Shown here: piece after piece, positions 11,371 through 22,258 of the stretch
Position numbering within the stretch: the stretch's first letter is position 1
Layout of the letters: each line of letters opens with the position of its first letter
Assembly: GCA_009363875.1 (NCBI GenBank)
Contig: CM018680.1
Coordinates: forward strand, 11,415,625-11,479,624
DNA from: Mikania micrantha
Taxonomy: Eukaryota > Streptophyta > Magnoliopsida > Asterales > Asteraceae
Direction of reading: 5' to 3'
DNA: 64,000 bases
Program-made: the position numbers and the translations under genes
The notes under the pieces: generated by a model
Seen by the model: the letters and a program-made list of their open reading frames with translations, nothing else
Told to the model about the DNA's origin: nothing
The model's database searches: none

Positions 11371-11478
11371 TTCAGAAAGGTGAGGAGCAAAAGAAAAAAG
11401 TTTGATGTAGATGATGTGAATGCTTTCAAGAATCTTGAAAATGTTGGTGGAAAACAGGCTGTCAGCATGTACTTTTAG
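11371..11478 (+). pseudogene. Exon remnant of the Ulp1-like gene (basic segment)
   Basis: About 35 codons are open after a long T tract and a TTCAG acceptor. The segment is basic (RKVRSKRKKFDVDD) followed by NAFKNLENVGGKQAV, and closes with TAG at 11476-11478. Similar basic linkers precede the protease domain in plant Ulp1/C48 proteins. The link to 13967-14460 is an inference from order and strand. Confidence 0.35.
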
Positions 11479-11639
11479 CACTATCATTTTTTGGATTGAT
11501 CTTTAATACATTTTGTATTATGTTACATCGAAGTTACGTAATTTTAAATTATTTCAATTACGTATTTTTTATTTGTATTATCTTACATCGAAGTTATATT
11601 TATTTAACATTCGCTGTAAATGTATGTAACATATATGTA

Positions 11640-12292
11640 ACATGATTCCATTTTATTAATTTTATTTACGTTGCCAATTGTTACATAGATATTACATAAA
11701 AGTTACATATATGTAATTTTGAATGTCTTAGAAATATTTTCTTTGACATAAATAAATATTTTCTTTTACATACATGTAATATGCACACAAGTTAGATACC
11801 AAATTTTAAAGCGGTTTTAGGTTTCACGTGACCTGAAACCTGAATTGTATTGTGTAAAATCACTGTAACAAAGTAAAAAATGTTCAAATTTTTAGGACCG
11901 GTTTCAGGGATAAATTAAGTGCATATATATATATATATAATGTAACATCAATGTAACATGTACATCCTGAATTGTATTAGCTGAAACAAGGTAAAAACAT
12001 GTTCAATTATTATGACCGATTTAGTGATAAATTAACTGCATATATGTAATGTAACATTTATACCATGCCACAAAACTCACAAAAAAATTAAAGTCTTTAA
12101 CAATTTGGAACTAACATGTAATGTAACATCAATGTTACACGCAGATCAATCAGTTGTTTAAATCTTATTTCTTTACTTATACGAAAATTGTATTGTTCAA
12201 AAAAATACAAGTATGATTTTGACTTGTTTATATTGAATATGTTAATAATATTGGTGTTGATATAAAGTACTTGTTATTGACTTTTTTTTTAT

Positions 12293-12330
<38 letters not shown>

Positions 12331-13000
12331 GTAGTATAATGTGTTCTTGAATAAATTTGAAGTAACTTTGATTTTGTTACGTTTATGTGACATTCGTGGT
12401 AAAGTTATGTCATGTGGTTCCATTTTATTAATTTTATATGCGTAACTAATTGTTACATGTATGTTACATTGACGTTACATAAAAGTTACATATATATAAT
12501 TTTAGAAGTCTTTCAAATATTTTGTTTTACATTTATGTAACACAGTGTTACAAATATGTTACACTAGTGAAACTACATTTGGTAACATGAACTTAATGGA
12601 AAATACACATAACCTGCAGTGTAATGTGTAACGTTAGCGTAATAACTTAATTACAATTTAAACGTTGAATCTCAAAAAGAATAACTTAGAAAAACTGAGT
12701 GTTACTTTCTATCATATTGGATTATAATTGTGTAATTGTATAAAATTACTTTTTAGAGTCTTCAATGATTCAACAGAACCGATAGACATTGTAAGTATGT
12801 AACATAAGTTGTAAAGGTAACATGGCTTCGTTTTATTAATTTTATATACGTAACTAAGTGTTACATGTATTTTACATTGACATTACATAAAATATACACA
12901 TATGTAATTTTAAATGTCTTTGAAAATATGTTCTTTTACGTATATGTAACGATGCGTTACAAATATGTTACACAAAGTGTAACCAAATTTTAAAAGACGT
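11640..13000. repeat. Three diverged copies of a GTTACAT-rich repeat unit
   Basis: Copies at about 11646-11820, 12416-12570 and 12828-12995 each contain TTTTATTAATTTTAT, then a TACGTAACTAATTGTTACAT-like segment, then TTACATATATGTAATTTT and a Ser/Phe-like TGTCTT word. Scattered GTAACATCAATGTAAC words link them (for example near 11941, 12121 and 13046). No coding function is seen. Confidence 0.6.
12297..12327. repeat. (AT)n microsatellite
   Basis: Uninterrupted AT dinucleotide run of about 30 bases. Confidence 0.9.
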
Positions 13001-13452
13001 TCAAATTTGTTGGTCCAGTTTAGTGATAAATTAGCTGCATATATGTAACGTAACATCAATGTAACACGTATTTCAAATTAAGGGTGTTCAGAAAAACCGA
13101 AAACCATTTAAATCTGATAACCGAACCGTATCCAAAACCGAAACGATTTTTTTTACATGAAAATAAATCTTGAACAATATAATCATCAAATTGGTAATTC
13201 AAAACCCATTCATCATCAAATGGACCGTAATCAAATGGAACTTCAACTTTCTCGACATTTATGAAAGATGTAGGTACATTGTGAGAAATTTTAGCGACGT
13301 ATGCAGGCGCAAAATTTGATATACGGCTAATTTTTGTTTTAACTTTCGGCTCTTCTTTTTTGACGGATATTGGAGAATTTTTTTAGAGCTTGACATGCTT
13401 GAAAACTAATGGTGAAAACAAAGTATTGGTTGGCAAAAAAATGTTAAAGTGT

Positions 13453-13454
<2 letters not shown>

Positions 13455-13491
<37 letters not shown>
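13455..13491. repeat. (AT)n microsatellite
   Basis: Uninterrupted AT dinucleotide run of about 36 bases. Confidence 0.9.
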
Positions 13492-13494
<3 letters not shown>

Positions 13495-13966
13495 TAAGCA
13501 ATGCGATGGATGTGTTAGGTATGACGATAAATATACACAAATCCAACCGAACAACGTAACATTGATGTAACCTCGACAACACTTATATAAAGCCAGCATG
13601 CATTTAATTTGAATAAGAACAAAAATGGTGAGAAAATCAAAGGGGGAAATATTTAAAAAGTTAAGGAAAACAAATGATGGGAAAAATAAAAGGTGGGAAA
13701 TATAAAAGGTGGGAAAAATAAAAGGTATGAAATATTTAAAAAGTTAATTCTTTTGTTTTTTAGCTGAAATTGAACACCGTAACTTTAATGTAACACGACA
13801 ACAATTATATACAACCGGGAAACTATTAAAAATTTAAACTAAACAAAAATTTCTGGTTGGAAAGTAAAAGGGGGAATATTTAAAAATTAATTTCAATAAG
13901 AACAAAAATGGTGACAAAATCAAATGAGGGAAATATTTAAAAAATTTGGGAAAACAAATGGTTTGA

Positions 13967-14460
13967 AATCCTGGAATCTGTGTTATTGATAATTTTGATG
14001 ACTCGGTTCCATTGGTGGGGTTAAGAAATCTTGAAGATTACTTCCAGAAAGACTCCCCTTATAAGCTGGTATATTAGTGTTATATATCATTTAATTAAGT
14101 ATTAAACATCAAGTGTGGGTTTATGTGACATTATCATTTTATTTTGTAGAAAGATTTGTTTGTGAATTATCTAATAGAGTGTAACCACCCGAAGACCGAT
14201 GAAATTGTATCGTCCGTTATTAAAAATATTAAAATCTCCTGGTCTACTAGGTCAAATGTGGTAGATTGTGTCGTATTTGTTATGAGGCACATGGAAAAGT
14301 TCATGGGGGTCCACGAACCGTTCAACACAGGACTAAGCAACCATGGAATGAAAAAAAGGGGCAGCTAAACAATCTTAGGAGAAAGTATTTAAACCACATC
14401 CTAGACTCTGATGTAAACCTTCTGAAGGAAGATGTACGTGCAAAGGCTCAGAAGAAGTAG
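13967..14460 (+). pseudogene. Ulp1-type (C48) SUMO protease C-terminal domain remnant
   Basis: Two exons can be joined. Exon 1 (13967-14068) reads VIDNFDDSVPLVGLRNLEDY and ends in KL at a GT donor. The intron is 14069-14149 (GT..AG), and exon 2 starts at 14150 with KDLFVNYLIE. Exon 2 contains VDCVVFVMRHMEKFMG, which matches the catalytic-cysteine segment of Ulp1-family peptidases (family form DCGVF.MRH.E). The Cys is kept, but the following Gly is Val. A frameshift after about 14330 moves the C-terminal part (NNLRRKYLNHILDSDVNLL) to another frame, ending in TAG at 14458. The His/Asp part of the catalytic domain is not seen upstream, so the protein is incomplete. Such genes occur as host SUMO proteases and as cargo in Mutator-like elements; the repeat-rich setting favours the latter. 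Confidence 0.6.
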
Positions 14461-14943
14461 GTGTCGAACGGGTCTTCTAAAACTTGTGTCTTTAAACAAG
14501 TATATATTTTGATGTCCTTTTGTGAAGAAATTAACTTTTTTGGGTTTGTATTGAGATTTATAATGGTAATGTTGACAACAATATATAATTTTCTAGGAAG
14601 CATTATATTACTATTGTTTCATGTAAGGTGTTAAGACAATTATTGTAAGATTTTTATGTCTATTTCATGGTTGTTAAAATCAAAAACTATTTTAACGATT
14701 TGTAATATTAAGAAAAACGTACATGTAATGTCATTAGAATAGACATGGATAAAAAGTTTATTTATTTTAAAGACGTAAACTACATGTAACATTAAATGAA
14801 GGGCTTTTTTAGTTATATATTCCTAAAGATACACTTTTGTTGTATCTGGTTTCATAGGTATTAGATAAAAAGTTAATGTTATGGACACAATAATGATGCA
14901 TGTAATTTCGTTTGAATAGACACAAAAAAAAGTCATTAACTAA
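14461..14943. other. AT-rich, nothing recognised
   Basis: Downstream flank of the Ulp1-like remnant with no coding signal. Confidence 0.45.
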
Positions 14944-15059
14944 AACGACATAAAATAGGTGTAATATGTACTGAAAAAAACTTTTTTAGATTGAAATTCC
15001 CAACGACGTAAAATAGGTGTAACATGTACTGAAAAACACTTTTTTAGATTGAAATTCCC
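14944..15059. repeat. 58-bp tandem duplication
   Basis: Units 14944-15001 and 15002-15059 are head-to-tail copies differing at about three positions. Each runs from AACGAC(A/G)TAAAATAGG to TTGAAATTCCC. This looks like a recent local slippage or unequal-exchange duplication. Confidence 0.85.
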
Positions 15060-16004
15060 GAACTATTTTATTCTAAATTCCTGAACATACACTTTGGTTG
15101 TAACTAGTTTCAAGGGTTTTGAAAAAAAAAAATTCAAGCTGGGAGAAAATAAAGATATTGTGTTAAAAGGTACAAAAGGAAGGTGGACCCAAATAGAAAA
15201 AATGAGTGTAGAATAGATTATGTGTAATTTGATGTGATGGCTAAAGAAGTACAATAAGTACATATATATATATATAGTAAACTACACATGGGGAAATGTT
15301 TATGTAAAAAGGATAAAGGGTGATGTGATGTGTACCTTCTTCGTTTATAATTACTGATTGACCATCAGCAAACAATTTAGTATTCATTAATAATTAAAAA
15401 ATAAATAGGAGTAAAAAATACATTGAATATAACTGTAACATTAACGTAACATGCTGGTAAATTTGATGAAAAACTAATAATACAAATACACAAACACAAA
15501 AAAAAAAACAATAATAGTAACAATTGTAAAACAATAAACACATAATAAACTAGTAATAAACAAGATTACTTTAACAGGAAACAACATCAAATGTTGTTTA
15601 TACAAACGACTTTTACAAAGCCAGCCCCATTTGAAAGGGAGGGGATATTTAAAAATTTGGAGAAAACAAATAGTGGGAAAAGCATGTGGAAAAAATAAAA
15701 GGTGAGAAAAATTTAAAAATTAAAATCTCGTAATTTTGAGCTGAAATAAATAATCGTAATTTTGATGTAACAAGTAATCGGTTGTATACCATAAGGAAAA
15801 GACGAAAAGATTAATATAGCAAAATTGTGGACCAAGTATTGAGTTTGCAAAGTTTTTTAGCTCACATGGGTTTCTAATATATACATGCCCTGTGTGTGTG
15901 TATATATATATATATGTAATTAGATTTTTAAATATGGGATATATTAAATAATTCATAATAATTTAAATCCCTACAATGCTACTCAATAAAAATTAAAAAA
16001 AAAA
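15060..16004. other. AT-rich spacer with scattered TGTAACAT words
   Basis: This holds the right side of the GTTACAT-rich region, a TGTGTG/TATATA microsatellite near 15892-15916, and the putative inverted end of the MULE-like element. No gene is supported. Confidence 0.45.
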
Positions 16005-16846
16005 TTAACATTGTAAACAATTGTATTCACTAGTTTGTTTCTTTAATATAGGATCCATCATGTCCCCTAGAGTTCCCGCGCGGAAACTTAGTGCTGCAAT
16101 AGTGGGCAGATTGTCGTTGCTCCCCTTAACGTAAATCGGGTCATCGACTGGCCTCCCGCATAGAACTTCGAACAAAACCACCCCAAAACTATAAACATCT
16201 GATTCTCTTATTATCTCACGAGTGTTCTCATATTTTGGATTATGATGCATGTATATAGAGCGTCCAAATTCAAGAATCTCTGCCCTCTAGTTCTCGTCCA
16301 ACCCAATGGTGTTGCTCTGTATAGCATGGTTTATTATCACATTTTGGTCTTTCATCTCAGAGTGAAGATACTTCAACGCGTGTGCAACATCAATGCAGAT
16401 TTTCAAACGTTTTTCCCACGTAAAATGACGCATGGCGTTGGCATTTCCCAAATAATCATTTAGGTAGCCATTAGAAACATTGTCAATGATGAGGATCATC
16501 TCAAAACCTTCAACACACAATCCAAATATAGTGATTATGTTGCGGTGCTTAGCAATGTTAAGCATTTCGATTTCTGTAAAAAAATCGACTCCTCTGTTGA
16601 CATCATTGTAGCGTTTTATAATCACTGGATGTTGGTTTTCATTGTTTCCTTCTACGGATGAAAGATTTTTTTACCATAATGTTTAAGCTCTGCTTTGTAC
16701 AAAGTGCATTCCTTTGAAACCTTATGTGCGCACTTGAGTGAAAAATCATTTGTTGCTAATTTAATATCTCTTAGAGGAATCATCAAAGGTTCTAAATTAT
16801 TTCCCTGCAAAACCAGTTGAAAATAGAATGTTAGTAATTCGTACAA
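16005..16846 (-). pseudogene. CrRLK1L-type receptor-like kinase pseudogene
   Basis: From high to low coordinates the protein runs through three regions. The first is the pre-kinase motif PLRDIKLATNDFS (about 16750-16790). The second is the VIIKRY beta-3 segment with its Lys, then LKICIDVAHALKYLH. The third is the C-lobe motif ESDVYSFGVVLFEVLCGRP (about 16145-16205). These are hallmarks of plant receptor-like kinases related to the CrRLK1L (FERONIA) group, which phosphorylate Ser/Thr at the plasma membrane. The copy is dead. The catalytic loop HRDIKSSN is replaced by NHAIQSNT, losing the catalytic Asp, Lys and Asn. The Trp after LDEN is a TAG stop at about 16287. DFG reads EFG. A frameshift lies in a run of seven T near 16670. 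Extracellular malectin-like and transmembrane parts are absent. Confidence 0.8.
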
Positions 16847-17384
16847 CCTAACTAGAGTTGGTATGGCTCATACCGGATCAATTCCGACCCTGCTTCTTTC
16901 CTTCTTATAATTTAACATTAGATGATAACGAATTTGGAAGTAAGGAACAAACATGTTTGTATAACAATAAGTTACAATAACAAGAGAACTTCCAACACAA
17001 TTTAGTTAACAAGCCAACATACAATGTTTTGTAATAAATCAGATTCTTGGTCAAAATAAGCAGGTTAAATGATATGTTTTACTGATTTTGAAGGTGGTTT
17101 GGTTGATAGAATTCATATCATATTGTATATTGTTGGATGATTGTGTGTTTCAAAGTAGAAACGTTATGCTTGTATATATCGCACTTGCTATTGTTCAAGA
17201 TGGATTTGATGAAATATTATCATGGATTATTCTTATTGATGAATAGATACATGCTATGAGTTTTGTTTTGATAAAGATAGATTTGTGTTCATAAGTTTCT
17301 ATAAAAGGAAACTTTAATTTAATAAAATGTGTTGTATGTATTTGTGAGAGTGTGATAATTTAAGCATAACATCTTTTTTTTATT

Positions 17385-17565
17385 ATATTTAGATTTTTTG
17401 TACTATTTTTTTACCGGATTTTTGTTATTCTACTGAATTTTTGTTTTTTTGTACTTGATTTTTATTTTTTGTACTAGATTTTTATTTTTTTAACTGGATT
17501 TTTATTTTTTGAATTGAAATTTTTGTAATAAATTTTGGTTTTTGTACTAAATTTTTGTTTTTATG
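17385..17565. repeat. T-rich degenerate tandem repeat
   Basis: About seven imperfect units of a word like GATTTTTATTTTTTGTACT, around 20-27 bases each. It is low-complexity DNA with no coding content. Confidence 0.6.
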
Positions 17566-18143
17566 TTTTTGATATGCCACATGTGAAACTAATATTGGTT
17601 TATATTCTTCTTAGACAAAATTATCTTCTTAATAGATCCAACCTCTATGATTATAACGTGAGTTTAAAATGATTGTGTTTAATAACTTACAATGAGGTTA
17701 AGTGGTTAATTAGCATGCTAACGGGGTTAAGTTATTATAGTTAGTTAAGGCGTGTAAAATGGTCCAGGGACTATTATTGCCATTTAGTTAAAGATCAATT
17801 AAAGGGGGTTAAAACACAAAATCTGGCCAAAGTATTCTCTAAAATGCTCTCCACGATTTTGAGAGGAGAAGAGGGGGAGAAATTGAAACCTTATAACTTC
17901 ATCTCTATCAAATTCTTGCTGAAATCCAAAGAGAAAATTCGAGAATGAGACTGAAATCATCAACCTTGCAGCAACTGAATGTTAATTTTAGCAAAAATCC
18001 CATAGATGATGAGTTATTGAAGTGGGTTCTTGAGGGTTAATCATATCAAGCTGAAATTGGTATGTTTGAACATAACAGTATATTAATATTAAGCTTTAAA
18101 CAATAGAATTGTGTCAATATTGAGGGTATGAATATGGTGGCTA

Positions 18144-18156
18144 GGGGGGGGGGGGG
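18144..18156. repeat. Poly-G run of 13
   Basis: Thirteen consecutive G bases in AT-rich surroundings. Exact length in such runs is unreliable in sequencing. Confidence 0.85.
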
Positions 18157-18176
18157 TTGGCTAAATGATTGAGCAT

Positions 18177-19030
18177 TTACATATATCCCCTATAAATTTC
18201 ATTTATTACATATATACCTAATCCAAAATTTTAATTACATATATCCCCCAATAAATTTCATCTATTACATATATACCCAATCCAAAATTTAAATTACATA
18301 TATTCCCTCCTCTAATTCTAAAAATTTCAAGTATACCCATTTTAATATATTATTTGACCCGAAAAAGTAGTTTTTGTATATCTGAAACCCGATCCGAATC
18401 TAAAATCTTTTTATTCGACCCGAAAAAACCGAACTAGATTTTGGATGAGGTTTTTTCGGGTTTCGGACAATGTTTTTAAACCCGGACCGGTCGGACCGGG
18501 ATTCGCTAGTGTAAACGGTCCGGTTCAGCATCTGGAACCGTTTTGATGAAAACCGGGCGGCCGGGCCGTGAACCGCCGGTCGGACCGGAAAACCGGTGGT
18601 CGGACATGTGGTTGAACTGGATTTTTTAAATTTTTTTATTTTTTTAATTTTTTTTTGATTTTATATATGTATATATATTTATAAAATGTTTATAAAATCA
18701 TCCGTTTCTTTAATCCAATTCGACCGGTCCGACCTCTGAACCGTAAGGAGACCGGTTCGACGTCCGGTCCGGTTCTGAAAACATTGGTTTCTGATACGAT
18801 TCAAGTTTCGAATTTTTTCGAGTTTCGGATATTTTAAACAGCCCTATTTACATATGTTTACGTTCAAAATGTTACAATGTATAAAGAGAGTAAAGTTGGG
18901 TATATATGTATTTAAATTTTTTAGTTGGGTATATATGTAATTAGACCTTAAAAGAAGAGTATATATGTAATTAATTTTTTTAGTTGGGTATATATGTAAT
19001 TAGACTTCAAAAGAGGGGGATATATGTAAT
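18177..19030. repeat. Foldback repeat with TTACATATATCCC arms
   Basis: The left arm has two tandem units of about 60 bases beginning TTACATATATCCCC. The right arm carries GGGTATATATGTAA several times in inverse orientation and ends GGGGGATATATGTAAT. The arms enclose another, Gly/Cys-like low-complexity segment and a hAT-type MITE. No transposase and no clear target duplication are present. Confidence 0.55.
18468..18786. mobile_element. hAT-type MITE, about 319 bp
   Basis: The ends are inverted repeats: left CAATGTTTTTAAACCCGG and right, read inversely, CAATGTTTTCAGAACCGG. Flanking 8-mers are GTTTCGGA (18460-18467) and GTTTCTGA (18787-18794), one mismatch apart. The interior is full of GGTCGGACCGG-like words at both sides of an AT-rich centre. 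It has no coding capacity. It lies inside the foldback repeat at 18177-19030, so it is the younger insertion. Confidence 0.75.
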
Positions 19031-19038
19031 TAGGTAAT

Positions 19039-19424
19039 CTTTCATGTATGTGTGAGTTAAGAAGGATTCTATGTTTGATTTCATGTAGAAATTAGTTATG
19101 GGTTCAGAAACTGTGTATAATTGGATTAAAGCTATGATTTTTATGAAGATTGATAATGAATGAAGATGGGTAATAACCAATTGGTGTTGACAAACATAGC
19201 TATGAATTCTGCACATAAGCTATTTGTTAAAATGCTTAAGAGAAGCTGAAAAGACGAAAAAGAGCATAATTGTTTAGAAACTTAAGGTAGGATCAAGAAT
19301 GAGTAAAAAGTTGGTAAACGGGTCAAAATGGATTGAATTCAATTACATATGAGTTTGTATGCTGAATGATTGTTATATGTCCATCCTCCATAGGAGGTGA
19401 AAGTGAAGTCCATAAACTTGGTAA
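19039..19424. other. Target flank of the Reina element, no gene
   Basis: Non-coding sequence interrupted by the chromovirus at 19430. It should be contiguous with 24621 onward in the empty-site allele. Confidence 0.5.
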
Positions 19425-19429
19425 AGAGC
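19425..19429. repeat. 5-bp target-site duplication, left (AGAGC)
   Basis: AGAGC, identical to 24616-24620; 5 bp is the usual duplication for LTR retrotransposons. Confidence 0.9.
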
Positions 19430-19722
19430 TGATGAGAATGCGATACAAGGCCAAGTGACCACTAAACCTCCCATTTTAAATGTTTATTCTAGAAGGGGTA
19501 AAAAGGGAAATTAGCTATGAGATTTTCTTTGACCATGTAAGAGAAAATATAAATAAGGCGAGGAGGGTGTGAGAAGGTAGGATTGGATTTGTTAAAGGTG
19601 AAGCTCCTGTTTATTCAGTGAGAGGGTTTCAATTGTGTATTTCCTTTCATTGTAATCGTTTTGCAGTTATAATTCAATCAAGTATTTGAATCCATTGTTC
19701 AATTGAGTTTGAGTTTGTATCA
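19430..19722 (+). repeat. 5' LTR of the Reina-type element (293 bp)
   Basis: Starts TGATGAGAATG and ends TTTGTATCA; same length as the 3' LTR at 24323-24615. A TATA box lies at 19548-19556. The internal sequence starts TTGGTCCGACC, so the primer-binding site would be TGGTCCGACC at 19724. That is not the usual initiator-Met site. Confidence 0.93.
19548..19556 (+). promoter_or_regulatory. TATA box in the Reina LTR
   Basis: TATAAATAA in the middle of the 5' LTR, repeated in the 3' LTR. Transcription would start about 30 bases downstream. Confidence 0.6.
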
Positions 19723-19755
19723 TTGGTCCGACCAACCGACATCCTGCCGGAAGCC

Positions 19756-20690
19756 ATGGAAACGGGCAATCAGAACTCACGATTAGATGTCTACGATTAA
19801 CAAATTAAGCAACTACAATTGGATGTTGCTGTAATCAAACAAATGATTACTGATGATTGAACAGAATCGTCGGAATTTCGCAAAGTAATGCTGGCGTGGA
19901 TGAAGCAATTTGAGAAAAAACCTGACGCCTCCTCTTCCGGTTCTGGTCTGCACATCGACGATCCATTCCTTACTCCTCCTCCGCCGTTTACAGCGATGCA
20001 TAATTCCTCTTCCTTACCGTATGCCGTTGAGAAGGTAAAACTTCCTGAGTTCTCTGGTTTTGATCCACAAGGGTGGATTAAAAATGTTAATCTCTATTTC
20101 GATATTAATCAAACTCCCGATGAATTGCGTTTGAAATTGGCTCAATTAAGTATGTCTGGGGTGGCTCAAAACTGGTTTACAGTGGTTACCCAGGTTCATG
20201 ATGCCATGTCGTGGACTGAATTTCAACGCGAACTCTTACAACGTTTTAGCGGCCTTGAAATCCATAATCCGTTCGAACAATTAGCTACCATTAAACAAAC
20301 TTCTTCTATTCTAGACGATATTGATGATTTTGAGTATCTGTTGTCTTTAGTTCCTCGTTTACCTGAGTCTCAATCCATTGGATATTTTGTGGTGGGTTTA
20401 AAAGATGATGTCAAACAATGAGTTCGTCTCCATTGACCTCAAATTCGTTTGGATGCAATCTATTTGGCCAAGGATGTGGAGGTTATGTTGAGACCGCAGG
20501 CCACGAATTCCACTTTAGCTCGATATCGATATGCAGACTATGGTAGTGTACCTACTGTGATTCCCCAATCTGTCCAATCCAGTGGTGTTCGAGGGGATTT
20601 TAAATCCACTCACCCCACTTCTCGTCTGTTCCAATCTTCAAGTCCTAGTTCTAAAGGGAATCAGGGTCTAAATCTGGGGGGATGGGATCC
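19756..20690 (+). pseudogene. Reina element gag (capsid part), broken
   Basis: The first ATG after the LTR is at 19756. The same frame is interrupted by stops at 19798 and 19858, then runs open from about 19861 to 20418 and again after stops at 20419 and 20434. The capsid-type domain reads KLPEFSGFDPQGWIKNVNLYF, then QLSMSGVAQNWF and FQRELLQRFSG, typical of the retrotransposon gag fold that packages element RNA. A frameshift near 20685 separates it from the zinc knuckle. Confidence 0.8.
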
Positions 20691-20887
20691 TCTTCTTCCA
20701 ACTCTTTTACTTCACGGGACAAAGGAGTTTGTACATTACCCCGTACGGAGTGGGAAGAGCGACGCAAAAAAGAGTTGTGTTATCGATGTGGTCAACTGTA
20801 CGGGCCTACTCATAGATGCCCAGAGGGGAAATTGTGTGTTCTTCTCTTAGGAGAAGATGAGGATAATGCCGATATAGGGAACAATTG
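20691..20887 (+). pseudogene. Reina element gag zinc knuckle
   Basis: The motif CYRCGQLYGPTHRC is the nucleic-acid-binding knuckle of gag. It has one residue more than the canonical CX2CX4HX4C spacing, a form common in Reina-type elements. It lies in a different frame from the capsid part, so at least one indel separates them. A stop is at 20886. Confidence 0.75.
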
Positions 20888-21427
20888 ATGATGACGGTTT
20901 TTCCTTCCATTCCTTTGCTTCAGGATTCAGAGCCTCCTCAGGGTATATGTCAGTTGTTAGAGTTCATGGGTTCTTGTACTCAGTTGAGTGGCCATCAGAC
21001 CTTACAAATCGAAGGAATTCTCTTGGGCATTCCTATTTGTCTTTTGGTAGACAGTGGCGCGACTCACAATTTTATATCTCAATGGTTAGTTTCTGCTTTA
21101 GCTATTCCTTCAGTTTCAGTGGATGGCATCAAAACTCGATTGGGGGATGGTCATGTAGTGGTGGTGACAACCCAATGTCAACAGTTATCTATACAAGTGG
21201 GTCCTTGTACTTTTGTTATCAATGTGTTGATCTTCGATACGGGTTCATTGGATCTTATTTTGGGAATGGATTGGCTGCAATCCTTAGGCCATGTTACCCA
21301 TGACTGGATAAACGCGTGGATGCAGTTTAGTTTCCATGATTCCCCGGTGGTGTTGCAGGGTAGTTGCAAAGAAAAAAACTCCAAAGCATCGCTGCAAACT
21401 TGGTTGAGGGAAGAGATTAAACCTTAA
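20888..21427 (+). pseudogene. Reina element aspartic protease
   Basis: The retroviral-type aspartic protease active site DSGATHNFI is intact at about 21052-21078, followed by the second hallmark LILGMDWL at about 21256-21279. The protease cuts the gag-pol polyprotein. An in-frame TAA at 21425 separates it from RT; the frame is otherwise continuous to 21973. Confidence 0.85.
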
Positions 21428-22258
21428 CTTACTGCCCTTGTTCGTGATACACCTGTTGTTTCAGTTACTGCCTCTAATTCCAACTCTTTATCTAGCTCCC
21501 AACAACAATCTCTTTCTATCCTATTAAACGATTTCAGCTCAATTTTTCAAACTCCTTCCTTGCCTCATTCCCGTTCGCATGACCATCAAATTCTTTTATC
21601 AACCACTGATCCTATCGTTGTTCGTCCTTATCGCTATCCTCACATTCAAAAAAATGAAATTGAAAAACAAGTTAAAGGATTGTTATCAGTGGGAATGATT
21701 CGGCCTAGTAGAAGTGCATACTCTAGTCCAATGATCCTTGTTAAGAAAAAGGATTCATCGCGGAGGATGTGTGTGGACTATCGTTCTTTAAATAAGGTAA
21801 CTATACCGGATAAGTTTCCAATTCCTATGGTCGAAGAATTATTGGATGAATTACATGGTGCCAAATTCTTCACCAAATTGGATCTTAAGTCCGGTTATAA
21901 TCAAATACGAATGCAAGAGAGCAGTATCGAAAAAACTCTTTTCGAACTCACGAGGGTCACTATGAATATTTAGTGATGCCTTTTGGATTAATGAATGCCC
22001 CGGCCACATTCCAAGCCCTCATGAATGATATTTTCAAACCTTTTCTTCGAAAATTTGTTGTCATTTTTTTTGACGACATCCTAATCTATAGTCCTGATTG
22101 GATCACCCATCTTTGTGATATTCAAGCTGTTTTTCAACTTCTGGTCTTTCATTCTTTATTCCTTAATAAAAAAAATGTACTTTTCGCCAAACTTCTGTTG
22201 AATACTTGGGACACATTATTACGGGACAAGGTGTTTCCATGGATCCTAAAAAAATAGA
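21428..22258 (+). pseudogene. Reina element reverse transcriptase
   Basis: RT blocks in order are GMIRPSRSAYSSPMILVKKK, VDYRSLNKVT, FTKLDLKSGYNQIRM, MPFGLMNAPATFQALMN, and the catalytic FFDDILIYS at about 22066-22092. A frameshift near 21945 separates the palm halves and another lies near 22190. A stop replaces a Trp at 22267. The enzyme would be inactive as encoded. Confidence 0.88.

Larger units (their letters stand above)
10433..15890. mobile_element. Possible MULE-like composite carrying a Ulp1-like gene
   Basis: The left edge begins GGGGAAGGATATTTTGAAAA followed by AAACTTTGCAAAC. Near 15853 there is the inverted word GTTTGCAAAGTTT followed by a weakly similar end. Inside are gene-like exon pieces ending in a Ulp1-type protease domain, a known cargo of some plant Mutator-like elements. 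No transposase remnant and no target duplication were found. The element boundary is therefore tentative. Confidence 0.3.
16847..18176. other. Non-coding; T-rich tandem repeat and LTR-like sequence
   Basis: No gene is supported. From about 17640 the sequence (GGTCCAGGGACTATTATTGCC, CTCTCCACGATTTTGAGAGGAGAAG) resembles the R-U5 part of a plus-strand gypsy LTR. I could not find TG..CA ends. It may continue at 19039-19424 and 24616-25640 around later insertions. Confidence 0.35.
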
